The notes under the pieces: generated by a model
What the model was told of the DNA's origin: nothing
Seen by the model: the letters and a program-made list of their open reading frames with translations, nothing else
Databases searched by the model: none
Part shown: positions 34,801-42,676 of the stretch, in pieces
How positions within the stretch are numbered: position 1 is the stretch's first letter
How the letters are laid out: every line of letters starts with the position of its first letter
Position numbers and translations under genes: made by a program
From: UBA6049 sp965662345
GTDB taxonomy: Bacteria; Bacteroidota; Bacteroidia; Flavobacteriales_G; Salibacteraceae
Direction: 5' to 3'
DNA length: 43,188 nt
Assembly: GCA_965662345.1 (NCBI GenBank)
Contig: CBFIHE010000018.1
Coordinates: 1-43,188 of the forward strand

Positions 34801-35273
34801 CTAACAAAACCGAATTTCTCAGAAAAACTCCAACCATAGGTGAAGGATAGCCCAAGTGTGTGGTTGATCTCTTCAAAGTAGACTCTACTACCGTAAATGC
34901 TTTTGTACAGATTTCTTTCAATCTGATAAATGCCCGAGTATCTTTCAGAAAAAGGTATCCAGAGAGAAAGTGCATCTGCTTCTTTCACGCGTATTACGGT
35001 ATAAGAACCAGTGTCGCAATTACTCGCCATCACTTTGTCATCAGTATAGTAAGGGAACAGAGCGTATTCAGGATTTTTTCTTCCTGCAGTGAGTGCTCCA
35101 TTACTCCCTATGAACATCCAATGATTTGAACTACTTACCAAGCTCATGAAAAAGGTTGGCATTGCGTTTACGTTACTAATCTTTAGGAATTCTCCCTCGA
35201 ATTTCTCAATAAACTCGCCTTGTACTTCTTCTTTTGACGTGTTAAGCGCTGCATTACCTGCTTTGATCTTCAT
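31818..35273 (-). CDS. Intracellular beta-1,3-glucan phosphorylase-like enzyme (GH94/GH149-type)
   Basis: A 1151-residue protein with no signal peptide or membrane helix, hence cytosolic. The N-terminal part has the phosphorylase pattern MPTFFMSLVSSSNHWMFIGSNGALTAGRKNPEYALFPYYTDD. The (alpha/alpha)6 catalytic region contains FNFEGNWRDIFQNWEAL, GDHQIIYLQKML and the EWNDANNALVGNG motif, with Asp651 in the position of the catalytic acid of GH94-type phosphorylases. The large size and the YFTIDVRD/RKFNFEGNWRDIF segments fit the GH149 beta-1,3-oligoglucan phosphorylases, and the neighbours degrade beta-1,3-glucan. The expected reaction is oligo-beta-1,3-glucan plus phosphate to glucose-1-phosphate. 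GH94 or GH161 membership is an alternative; sequence search would settle it. Confidence 0.75.
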   Translation of the reverse strand: MKIKAGNAALNTSKEEVQGEFIEKFEGEFLKISNVNAMPTFFMSLVSSSNHWMFIGSNGALTAGRKNPEYALFPYYTDDKVMASNCDTGSYTVIRVKEADALSLWIPFSERYSGIYQIERNLYKSIYGSRVYFEEINHTLGLSFTYGWSFSEKFGFVRESILENLTNTGIELDLLDGYRNILPAGVDSGLQNNRSTLANAYKKNELEEKTGLGIFSLSSLIIDRAEPGEALEATTVWSQGLERKAVLTSTLQLEDFINGAEVKSEPFTKAIPGAYFSVADINLSGKESKSWFTVAELNQSTASTFNLINELETNPNLRKRIIKSINSNMRKLQKLVCLADGMQLSANRLLTTRHYANVLFNVMRGGIFGSGYEIEKEDFVNYIQTHNTTVHVNFKDSLDTLPKTFNLKYLMNLVEELNHNDFSRLATEYLPLSFSRRHGDPSRPWNYFTIDVRDETGKRKFNFEGNWRDIFQNWEALSYSFPGFIKGMIYKFLNATTIDGYNPYRITKEGIDWEVIEPNDPWSYIGYWGDHQIIYLQKMLEHARNHFPDEMTSWLTANHFVYADLPYRIKDYASICENPFDTIDFRMDEENRIHDLVEKMGADGKLVQGNPGSPVQVNMTEKLLVLALTKLYNFIPDAGIWLNTQRPEWNDANNALVGNGTSMVTLNYLRRHLVFLKELLGSSSISTVSVRQEVESLFSTMNTVFSNGSYQADEFTPETRRTFTDAIGKAGELYRETSYRKTFNKTAILDVNAISEFLNYAITLLDKSIRNNKREDGLYHAYNLITFTETGIEVDYLYEMLEGQVAALSSGLLSPQEALDVTNALKNSAMFRSNQYSYMLYPDRQLPHFLAKNTLPNNVVENSKLIQALVDHKHKTLAEQDVTGNVHFAKNIANIRDVENELNQLENIPEYTEIVTAERAQIRNAFEAIFNHKAFTGRSGTFYGYEGLGSIYWHMVSKLLLAVKEQLFAAHHLEADKGTIGQLMEHYFEIRAGIGVNKNPKVYGAFPTDPYSHTPGGAGAKQPGMTGQVKEDILSRWGELGLEVKNGELHFNPFMLHREEFLKEAQTFQYVGINEAVAEVEIPSNSLAFTYCQKPIVYVLSNQVGIEVFFNDGSYEKSEELNLSKKQSQQLFKGESHIQKMVVHLPESVFI

Positions 35274-35295
35274 CTCGCTAATGTGTAATTTGGTA

Positions 35296-36774
35296 TTATA
35301 GAATGATGGATTGAATTGCGTTGCTTTTCAGCTGAAATGTATGATGCTTGTCAATGGTGTAGAATTGATTTTCTTCAGTTGGGTTAAATAGGATTATGGC
35401 AATGGTTTTATCTGGGTTTATAACCGCTAAGTGCTGCACACCATCTGGCATTCCCGATAGTGCAATGCGTTGAGCCCCAGGTCTTATGAACTTACTAAAG
35501 TGAGTCATTACGTAGTAGAGTGGGGTAAAGTAGACTTCATCTTTATCTAGATCTACAATGACTGGTGCAATACACCAGTTACTCACGTGGTTTGGGCCTC
35601 CTTGTTTATCAAGAATCATATTCCAATCTATCCAACCTTCTACATGGTGGTTTAGACTTCCAATAATATCACCTGCCAACCTATGAACGGGTGCATACTT
35701 GGGGTGCATGTGTTTTTCTTCTTCTTTAGCCCAGTCAAAACCCCAGTCGGAGGCAAATTTCTCCCAGTATTTTGTATCGTTCTGCCAAACGGGTATTTCG
35801 GCATCTATGCACGCCTCCGTTGATATAATGGGTTTACTAGGGTTAAGCGCATGGGTTTTGTCTAATGACTCTGGAAAGTAGTCGAACGTACTATTGTACC
35901 AATGTACCGCGGTACCGTAAAAATAGGGCTCAAACTCAGGGCTGTTCAAATAGACCTCTGCCCATTCATCTAGTTCTTTCCCCTTATTTTGATCGTACAT
36001 TAATAACTTAATGTCTAAGTCTGCCCTAGCAAGAGCGGGATGAAGGTGATGCTGCACAAAATCCATCATTTCCTCAGGAGTGTAGTGCATGCTTTCCCAG
36101 TTGTTATTATTTCCTAGCGGTTCATTTTCAAAAGTGAATCCCCAAATAGAAATGTTTCGTTTTTGCATGTCCTCTGCATATCTAACGAAGTATCTTCCCC
36201 AAGCTGCATAGTATTTTGGAAGGAGCTTTCCGCCAAACCAGGCTTGATTATCTTTCATCCAAGGTGGTGCAGTCCAAGGGCTTGCCAGTAGTTTAAACCC
36301 ATCTGATGATGCCTCTTGCGCTGCATGAATCATGGGTACCATCCATTGGTCTTCATGTTCTAGGGTAAAATGCTCCAATAATGTATCGTTAGCAACGGTA
36401 TCATAAGCGTAACTACTCAATGAGAAATCACAGCTATTGATGTGCGTTCTACAAAGCGAATATTTAGCTCCATTATCACCAAAATAGGCCTGAATGATCG
36501 TATCTCGGTTCTTTTCGCTTAATCTACTTAGGAGATAGGCACTAGATTCCGTGAAGGCTCCTCCAATGCCTGTTATGGTTTGAAAAGTAGAGTCTTTGTG
36601 AATTGTTATAGCGAAATCAGGCTCAGTATTTTCAGAGGGAGCGATTAAGCTAAGTGCATCTCCCGACTTAGAAGTTTGATAAACCTTTTGCGGAGACACG
36701 GATTCTTCTTTGGTTTCACAAGCGCCCATGAGTAAAACTCCAATTAACGCAAGAGGTAGTTTATTTATACTCAT
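35296..36774 (-). CDS. GH30-family lipoprotein (glucosylceramidase/beta-1,6-glucanase type)
   Basis: About 492 residues from the ATG at 36774, the start that gives a proper lipoprotein signal (LALIGVLLMGAC). It is a GH30 TIM barrel plus side sandwich: ITGIGGAFTESSAYLL at the front, LLASPWTAPPWMK, acid/base Glu in TFENEPLG (Glu224 in the longer numbering) and nucleophile Glu in ISTEACID (Glu326). Both catalytic acids are present. GH30 members in laminarin loci remove beta-1,6-glucosyl branches; exo-beta-glucosidase or glucosylceramidase activity is possible. It overlaps the neighbouring GH16 stop by 14 bases. Confidence 0.88.
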   Translation of the reverse strand: MSINKLPLALIGVLLMGACETKEESVSPQKVYQTSKSGDALSLIAPSENTEPDFAITIHKDSTFQTITGIGGAFTESSAYLLSRLSEKNRDTIIQAYFGDNGAKYSLCRTHINSCDFSLSSYAYDTVANDTLLEHFTLEHEDQWMVPMIHAAQEASSDGFKLLASPWTAPPWMKDNQAWFGGKLLPKYYAAWGRYFVRYAEDMQKRNISIWGFTFENEPLGNNNNWESMHYTPEEMMDFVQHHLHPALARADLDIKLLMYDQNKGKELDEWAEVYLNSPEFEPYFYGTAVHWYNSTFDYFPESLDKTHALNPSKPIISTEACIDAEIPVWQNDTKYWEKFASDWGFDWAKEEEKHMHPKYAPVHRLAGDIIGSLNHHVEGWIDWNMILDKQGGPNHVSNWCIAPVIVDLDKDEVYFTPLYYVMTHFSKFIRPGAQRIALSGMPDGVQHLAVINPDKTIAIILFNPTEENQFYTIDKHHTFQLKSNAIQSIIL

Positions 36775-38002
36775 AAAAGCGTACGTAATCAATTATGAAT
36801 TGATGGTTGGTATAGGTAGAGTCAACCCCTTTAGCACCTCCCCAACCGCCACCAACGGCAAGGTTTAGAATAATGTTTTGAGGCTGGTTGAACGGCCACT
36901 CTAATTCATTTGCGGTTTTGTCATAGGTATAGTAGTGTTCTCCATCTAAAAGGCATCGTATACTATCAGGGTACCACTCCATACCGTAAATATGGAATTT
37001 GGTATCCATACTATCTAACTCCATTTGGGCAGAAATCTGATTCCCTTTCTTAAAGTAGTAGGCAGGAGTGTGGCATGTAGCATGATTTCGTCCAGAACCT
37101 GTTGTATCGTTTATTTCGTAGCCCACGCATTCTAAAACATCAATTTCACCACAATATGGCCAGGAGATTTCATCGCGGTAGCTGTCTCCTAGCATCCAGC
37201 CTGCAGCCCAAGTACCTCTGCCTTTTGGAACCTTTGCTCTAATTTCTAATGCTCCGTACAAAAAGGTTGTTTTTCCTTGTGTTGTAACCCTTGCAGAGGT
37301 CCAACCATTACCAATAGAATCTTTGTGTGCTTCTATAATTAGGGTTCCATTTTCAATCCGAGCATTTTTATTGCTTTGAGCTGTATAGTATTGAAGTTCA
37401 TTATTTCCCCAGCCCCAATTTCCTACATTGAATAGCCATTTGGATTCATCTAGTGCACCATCACTTTCAAATTCATCACTCCATACCAATTGCTTTGTTT
37501 GACCATTCATAGTTTGAATGAGTGTATCTGGAGTAGGGGAGTATGCTTGTAAAAGCTCCATAGTTAGTGTATCAGGTCTGAAAACACCCTCACTTACATG
37601 GATGCGAATATCATGTTTACCCTTTTGAAGGGGTGAACCATCTATAGAGACTTCTTTTTCATTTTGGTTTATGGATAGCTTTCCAGTAATATCATAAGTT
37701 CTTTCATCGGTATTGTGAATGTAATCTTCAATCCACAGGGTTGCATCACCTTTGCTAGCTCCCAAAATAGTTATACGATATCTACCTGTTTGGTTTACTT
37801 CTAATGTATACTCTGCATACTGATTAGCCTTTAGAACAGGAAGTCCGTTGTCTTCTTCAACGCCTTCTGAGGCTAATTTGTGAACAAGTATGGGCTCTTC
37901 TGGAACAGAATCTGTATCGCTTTTGGAACCAGCAGATGTGCCACAGGCAGATACAAGGATGATTAAGCAGCTTGTACCAACTAATAAATTTGCGAATCTC
38001 AT
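36761..38002 (-). CDS. GH16 beta-1,3-glucanase lipoprotein with N-terminal CBM-like domain
   Basis: A 413-residue lipoprotein (lipidation Cys20 in LVSACGTS). Residues about 40-155 form a CBM6-like sandwich (NQYAEYTLEVNQTGRYRITILGASKG; KGKHDIRIHVSEGVF). The C-terminal GH16 domain has LVWSDEFESDGALDESKWLFNVGNWGWGNNELQYYT and the catalytic CGEIDVLECVG (Glu286, Asp288, Glu291). It should sit on the cell surface and cut beta-1,3-glucan there, complementing the T9SS-secreted GH16 at 30712. Three bases separate its start from the MFS stop. Confidence 0.92.
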   Translation of the reverse strand: MRFANLLVGTSCLIILVSACGTSAGSKSDTDSVPEEPILVHKLASEGVEEDNGLPVLKANQYAEYTLEVNQTGRYRITILGASKGDATLWIEDYIHNTDERTYDITGKLSINQNEKEVSIDGSPLQKGKHDIRIHVSEGVFRPDTLTMELLQAYSPTPDTLIQTMNGQTKQLVWSDEFESDGALDESKWLFNVGNWGWGNNELQYYTAQSNKNARIENGTLIIEAHKDSIGNGWTSARVTTQGKTTFLYGALEIRAKVPKGRGTWAAGWMLGDSYRDEISWPYCGEIDVLECVGYEINDTTGSGRNHATCHTPAYYFKKGNQISAQMELDSMDTKFHIYGMEWYPDSIRCLLDGEHYYTYDKTANELEWPFNQPQNIILNLAVGGGWGGAKGVDSTYTNHQFIIDYVRFYEYK

Positions 38003-38005
38003 GGG

Positions 38006-39565
38006 TTATGATTTTACGAGCATTTGCTCCAGTTCTTCCAGTGATTTACCTTTTGTTTCAGGAATGTATTTCAGAATGAAGACTAATCCAACAAGGGCGA
38101 AAACACCATAAATTGTAAATGTTGCCGAGCTTCCTATGGTGCTCAATTCCCATGGGAATATAGATTGTACTCCAGCGCTAACCATGGAGTTGATAAATCC
38201 TACAAATGATATAGCAACAGCTTTGATTGACAGTGGGAATAGCTCTGAAAACAGTACCCACATTACTGGTCCTAATGAAATGGCAAAAGATGCAATGAAC
38301 CCAATGATTCCAATCAGAATCAAGTTTGCATTTACATCTATGGCAGCCGTAATTAATTCTGATTCATACGTTTTCGCTTGTTCTTTTCCCAATGCACCTT
38401 TCAGTGCGTTTTTGTATGCAACATCATTATCATAAGGCTTGTCTGCCATAGCTTTCAGTTTATCCTTGTCAATGTCTATGGTTAGAGCAGCTATATTATC
38501 GCTTTTTAATTCATATGTGGCTTGGCTAAACCCGAAACCAATGATGAACATAAAAATGGCAACACCTGTAACTCCAATTGCCAGTAGTTTTTTTCTGCCC
38601 AAATTGTCTATTACAGACATTGCTACAACTGTGAAAATAAGGTTTGTAATGCCGACAATTATGGCTTGTCTAAAAGCTGCATCTGTACCACCTCCTGCTT
38701 GTTCAAAAATCATGGGTGCGTAAAAGAAAACAGAATTGATTCCTGTAATCTGCTGTAGAATAGCTAGTACAATTCCAATTGTAAGAACCAAGCGAACAGA
38801 AGGCTTGAATAGTGCGCTAATAGGTGTTTTCTCTTTTGTTTTATCTGCTTCTAATGCTTTTTTCACGGATGTAATATCCTTTTTAGCAGCCTCTTCATCT
38901 CTAAACATTTTCATGCAGCGAAGGGCTTCCTCGTATTCACCTTTCATTACAAGCCATCTAGGGCTGCGTGGAACAAGGAACAATCCAAAAAAGTACAATA
39001 CAGCTGGAATAGCCTCTAAACCAAGCATCCAACGCCAGTTGTGTTCTGCAATCCCTAAGGTTTCAACCCAAGTCTCTTCTGAATCACCAAGAGAAAGAAT
39101 GAGGTAGTTGGTGAAAAAAGCGAGTGAAATACCCACTACAATATTCAATTGATTAAAAGACACCATTCTCCCGCGAATGCTTGGCGGAGCAATTTCAGCT
39201 ATGTACATGGGTGCTAATATTAGAGATGCTCCCACACCAATACCACCAAGCATTCTGAATGCCAAAAAGAGGATGAAGTTTGGTGCCAATGCAGAGCCTA
39301 CCGCAGACACTGTGAAAATAATTGCGCACGCTTTTAGTACTAGACGTCTACTATACTTATCGCTAATGGGGCCTGCAAAAATCATAGCTACCGCAGCGAT
39401 AAAGGTGAGAGACCCCACTGATAGACCGAGTTCTGCATCGGTTAAGCCAAAGTCTAGCTGTACAAATTTGTTTACCCCTGAGATTACGGAGGCATCAAAG
39501 CCCATAAGTAACCCCCCCAATGCTACAATTAGAGCAATGAGTACGATGAATTGATTTGCTTTCAT
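38006..39565 (-). CDS. MFS sugar-porter family transporter
   Basis: A 519-residue 12-helix transporter. Sugar-porter motifs are present: DKYSRRLVLK after helix 2, GVGASLILAPMYIAEIAPPSIRGRM, PRSPRWLVMKGE, QQITGINSVFFYAP, DNLGRKKLL and the C-terminal PETKGKSLEELEQML. An insert of about 55 residues between helices 9 and 10 region (from DNIAALTIDIDKDK to AIDVNANL) is seen in related Bacteroidota porters. In this operon it is the only inner-membrane carrier, so it likely imports glucose or beta-gluco-oligosaccharides, which is what the cytosolic phosphorylase needs. Confidence 0.9.
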   Translation of the reverse strand: MKANQFIVLIALIVALGGLLMGFDASVISGVNKFVQLDFGLTDAELGLSVGSLTFIAAVAMIFAGPISDKYSRRLVLKACAIIFTVSAVGSALAPNFILFLAFRMLGGIGVGASLILAPMYIAEIAPPSIRGRMVSFNQLNIVVGISLAFFTNYLILSLGDSEETWVETLGIAEHNWRWMLGLEAIPAVLYFFGLFLVPRSPRWLVMKGEYEEALRCMKMFRDEEAAKKDITSVKKALEADKTKEKTPISALFKPSVRLVLTIGIVLAILQQITGINSVFFYAPMIFEQAGGGTDAAFRQAIIVGITNLIFTVVAMSVIDNLGRKKLLAIGVTGVAIFMFIIGFGFSQATYELKSDNIAALTIDIDKDKLKAMADKPYDNDVAYKNALKGALGKEQAKTYESELITAAIDVNANLILIGIIGFIASFAISLGPVMWVLFSELFPLSIKAVAISFVGFINSMVSAGVQSIFPWELSTIGSSATFTIYGVFALVGLVFILKYIPETKGKSLEELEQMLVKS

Positions 39566-39584
39566 GGATTCTAAGGGTTTAAAG

Positions 39585-40427
39585 CTAAATTGGTTGGTAA
39601 ATAAAATCGCGAATAATGACTTCGTGGCGTCTTCCGTTATCTGGTCCTGCTACGGAGCCTGTAAGAAGCCAATAGTTCATTCTAGCATTGGTAGAGTCTC
39701 CAGGTCCAGGAATTACAATTGGGTCACTTTGATTAGGACCTTCATACTTAATTCTCGCTGGATTAGAGTCATCAAACTCCCAGTAGCCTAAAACTTGGGG
39801 GTTATCAGAATATTTACCAGCCCAGCTTCTCCATGTTATGAGTGAATCTGTCCAAGTGAACTCATGTGTACTAATGCCTACTGTATATAGACTATCTCCT
39901 TGCGGTTTATAGGCTCTCTCAGCATTATACGGACCAAAAGCAATAGGCTGCACTCCATACTGAAGCGTTGTTGTATCTAAGTCTTCTCCCCATTTAGAGA
40001 ATTCAATATCTACTTCGCTGTTTGCTTCTTCTTGAAAACTGTAATTATCCCAGGTGAAAAGTCCCAACACTACTTGTGGGTCTATATCAAGCATATCACC
40101 CTCAATGGTCCACGTGTAGGTACCGTATCCCATACTTTCAACAGATACCACTTCTGTAGCATGCCAACTTCCATCTCTTTGAGAGATGGTGAGATGAAGA
40201 AAACCGTTATCATCTACCCATACATCGTTGGGATGATTCGAAAAGAAATTGGGCCCTGGTCCCATAAGAACAGAGTCTCTGTGTTTGATGGTCCAATCTC
40301 TTCCAGCAAAGCTGAGGATATCTCCGTCTCTACCATTAAATAAGGGCTCGCCTTGTTCGCATCCTTGACCAAAAAAAAGAGTAGATGCTATAAGAATAAA
40401 TGTGAAGAATTGTGCTTGTTTTTTCAT
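39585..40427 (-). CDS. GH16-like lipoprotein with ExDxE active-site motif
   Basis: About 280 residues from the ATG at 40427; the frame extends to 40505 but only 40427 gives a signal sequence (MKKQAQFFTFILIASTLFFGQGC, probably a lipoprotein). It is a concanavalin-like jelly roll: DWTIKHRDSVLMGPGPNFFS, YGTYTWTIEGDMLDIDPQVVLGLFTWD, and SEVDIEFSKWG. The last is an E-x-D-x-E form (Glu138, Asp140, Glu142), the regular-strand motif of lichenase-type GH16, in place of the E-x-D-x-x-E form of the other two GH16 genes here. It may therefore attack mixed-linkage or branched glucan, or bind glucan. It follows the CBM9-type gene by two bases. Confidence 0.78.
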   Translation of the reverse strand: MKKQAQFFTFILIASTLFFGQGCEQGEPLFNGRDGDILSFAGRDWTIKHRDSVLMGPGPNFFSNHPNDVWVDDNGFLHLTISQRDGSWHATEVVSVESMGYGTYTWTIEGDMLDIDPQVVLGLFTWDNYSFQEEANSEVDIEFSKWGEDLDTTTLQYGVQPIAFGPYNAERAYKPQGDSLYTVGISTHEFTWTDSLITWRSWAGKYSDNPQVLGYWEFDDSNPARIKYEGPNQSDPIVIPGPGDSTNARMNYWLLTGSVAGPDNGRRHEVIIRDFIYQPI

Positions 40428-40429
40428 AG

Positions 40430-41677
40430 CTACAATGCTTTGGTTATGAATAATTCTCCCCAGGTATTTGGGTATTTGCCAAAATCTGGGTTGCCACTGT
40501 TCCAAATGTGTTGTTTTACTCTTCCGTCTTGAAGAGTTCCATGGTCAACAGCCATTTCTAATCCGTAGAGCTCGCTTATTTCCCAGGGCGATACGCCTAG
40601 TTTGTTCAAGTCTAAAACAGCTTCCATTATATAGCCGCGTTCTGTTTTTTTGGTTGCTATAGCATCAGGAGAGAACACTTCTTCTTTGGACCAATTCCAG
40701 ATGCTCGGGCTTTCTGTTAGAGAAATGCCCAAGTGAACATCAGTAGTCATCAAGAACGTTCTTTTTGGACTCGCCTTTTTGTCTGTGGAAAAAGCTATTT
40801 CAAAACAATCTCCGTTCCATATCGAACCATCTGCATATTGATTTTCAAGAGGAGTGTCATCTTCAGCTTCTAACGCTAGAATGAGTTTGTCTCCTGCAAT
40901 TGCCATTCTCAGCGCATCTGGACCAATGCTGATAGGTGCAGTTTGCCATATGGCATCTAACTTTTCGCCATCAACAACAAAACCAGATCGAGCTATTTCG
41001 TTTAGGTTCGCTCGCTTTCTGTACCCTCCATGATAAGGAACAATTTTGATCTCATCTATGTAGACCTCTCCATCTGCTTCAAATTGAATGATGATTTGTT
41101 TGATGTTTTGCGCATTGGCTTGTTGGTCTTCCCAATCAAATTCAGACAACGGTAATTCAATTCGTGTCCATTCCGTTTGCGTAATCATATCGGCCTTGGT
41201 GGCAGCCTTAGACATACCTAACCACGCTTGCGACCCTGCAAAGTCTTCTAGCCCTATGGCCCATGGAAGTACCTCACGGTCGGACGAAACCATCTTTACG
41301 TAAAACTCAACAGCAGCTTCTTCTTTGATTTGTGAGAGGTCTTTACCAGCCCAATTATCCCAGCCAAATCCAAGGCCTAGCCAAGGGCAGCCTTCCTTGA
41401 CTCTGTTCCACTTTATGTGTAACCCTGTTTGACCTTTGTAAGCAGCCTTCTTATCTGTTTCTACTGTAATACAGTTTTTGTCTGTCGTAACCCAAGACTC
41501 AGATATGTTTACTTCGCTAAGTTCATCTGAGTAAATCTCACTCGCGGCATAGAACATTTCCTGTTCCTCCAGAGGTTTGTCATCTACATAAAGCACATTA
41601 GGTTTAACGCTAACACATGCCGCAGTAAATATTCCTAAAACCCCAATGAGTCCTTTATTTAGTGTGGAGCAACTCAT
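40430..41677 (-). CDS. Surface lipoprotein with galactose-binding-like and CBM9-like domains
   Basis: A 415-residue lipoprotein (lipidation Cys21 in GIFTAACV). The first half (about 40-220) is a galactose-binding-like sandwich (GQTGLHIKWNRVKEGCPWLGLGFGWDNWAGKDLS; WTRIELPLSEFDW; EADGEVYIDEIKIVPY). The second half (about 240-415) is CBM9-like (VVDGEKLDAIWQTAPI; IWNGDCFEIAFSTD; IMEAVLDLNKLGVSP; NTWGELFITK). The protein is expected to hold glucan at the cell surface for the GH16/GH30 enzymes. ATGA overlap with the neighbouring lipoprotein gene. Confidence 0.78.
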   Translation of the reverse strand: MSCSTLNKGLIGVLGIFTAACVSVKPNVLYVDDKPLEEQEMFYAASEIYSDELSEVNISESWVTTDKNCITVETDKKAAYKGQTGLHIKWNRVKEGCPWLGLGFGWDNWAGKDLSQIKEEAAVEFYVKMVSSDREVLPWAIGLEDFAGSQAWLGMSKAATKADMITQTEWTRIELPLSEFDWEDQQANAQNIKQIIIQFEADGEVYIDEIKIVPYHGGYRKRANLNEIARSGFVVDGEKLDAIWQTAPISIGPDALRMAIAGDKLILALEAEDDTPLENQYADGSIWNGDCFEIAFSTDKKASPKRTFLMTTDVHLGISLTESPSIWNWSKEEVFSPDAIATKKTERGYIMEAVLDLNKLGVSPWEISELYGLEMAVDHGTLQDGRVKQHIWNSGNPDFGKYPNTWGELFITKAL

Positions 41678-42672
41678 GGTTGAATAGAATCATTTGGAGT
41701 GAAAATGATGTTGTCCATGAGTGTTTGTGAATATCCAGTTGCGGGGTCTGCCAAGAACAACACAGAAACTTGGAGCAGCTTGTGCGGTTCATGAACTCCA
41801 TTTCCGTTAGGAGAGGCAGGCTGACCGTTTACTAGAGAACCAAGGTCTGAGTATCTAACGGAAACCGTATGCCAATCCGATTTGATTCCCTGTAATTCCA
41901 AGGCATACATATCTTCCGAAGCCTCTTGGAAAGCACCGTCACCATTCTCATCTTCAAAGAATCTGAAAAGGATAATCTCGTTGTTGATATTATCTGGTTT
42001 GGAGAGGAATACATTGAAGAATACGTTATTAGGATTGTCTGAAAGTGGAAACGCATCTTCTCCATAAGCACTTGCTGGAAAATCTAAGAGCCCAATGAGG
42101 TAATCCCAACTTACTTCACCGCCCATATCGTAGTAATTTCCTTGCTGAGGGGCACTGTCGCTTGCAACGATGTTGAAAGACATATCTGCTCCTGATTGAG
42201 CGAACACGTTCCAATCCGGATTTATTCCCGATTCAAAATCAGCAACCACAAAACCATCAATTACACGGGTTTCAGACACAACCAGGTTATCCAGAGTATC
42301 GCTGAAGTTTTCTTCAGGTACGCTGAGTACCGCCATGCAGGGTTCTTGCTTGAACATGGGCAAATCCGTTGTAGTGCCGTTCCAGTTGGCATTGCTTGCG
42401 TCTATCACTTTGGATTTTCCGCGGAAGAGCTTGTGCGCACCACTTGTTTGACCAATTACATGCAGTTCCCAGTCAATGGTTTTACTAAACCTTGCGGTAA
42501 AGGTGATGGTTTGCCCGGATGCAAAGTTTACATCGTTTCTTGATGATTGAAGGGCTTCAAAAACTTGAAAATCTCCGTAAATGTCATTTAGTTCTGGCCC
42601 AAGCGGGTCTGTTTGTCTATCACAAGCGATAAACGTTAAAATTACTGTTGCTATGAGAATGTACTGTTTCAT
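41674..42672 (-). CDS. Surface lipoprotein of unknown family, possible glycan-binding protein
   Basis: A 332-residue lipoprotein (lipidation Cys17 in VILTFIACDRQTD). The N-terminal 110 residues look like an Ig-like domain (ASGQTITFTARFSKTIDWELHVIG), and the rest a beta-sandwich (VVADFESGINPDWNVF; YDMGGEVSWDYLIGLLDF; NNEIILFRFFEDENGDG; SDWHTVSVRYSDLGSL). This domain pattern recalls SusE/F-like surface glycan-binding proteins but I cannot assign a named family. Four bases lie between its start and the beta-barrel gene stop. Confidence 0.6.
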   Translation of the reverse strand: MKQYILIATVILTFIACDRQTDPLGPELNDIYGDFQVFEALQSSRNDVNFASGQTITFTARFSKTIDWELHVIGQTSGAHKLFRGKSKVIDASNANWNGTTTDLPMFKQEPCMAVLSVPEENFSDTLDNLVVSETRVIDGFVVADFESGINPDWNVFAQSGADMSFNIVASDSAPQQGNYYDMGGEVSWDYLIGLLDFPASAYGEDAFPLSDNPNNVFFNVFLSKPDNINNEIILFRFFEDENGDGAFQEASEDMYALELQGIKSDWHTVSVRYSDLGSLVNGQPASPNGNGVHEPHKLLQVSVLFLADPATGYSQTLMDNIIFTPNDSIQP

Positions 42673-42676
42673 AATC

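Noticed and set aside
38136..39554. Several long plus-strand frames opposite the MFS transporter
   Set aside because: They are antisense shadows of a well-supported 519-residue transporter and have no family features.
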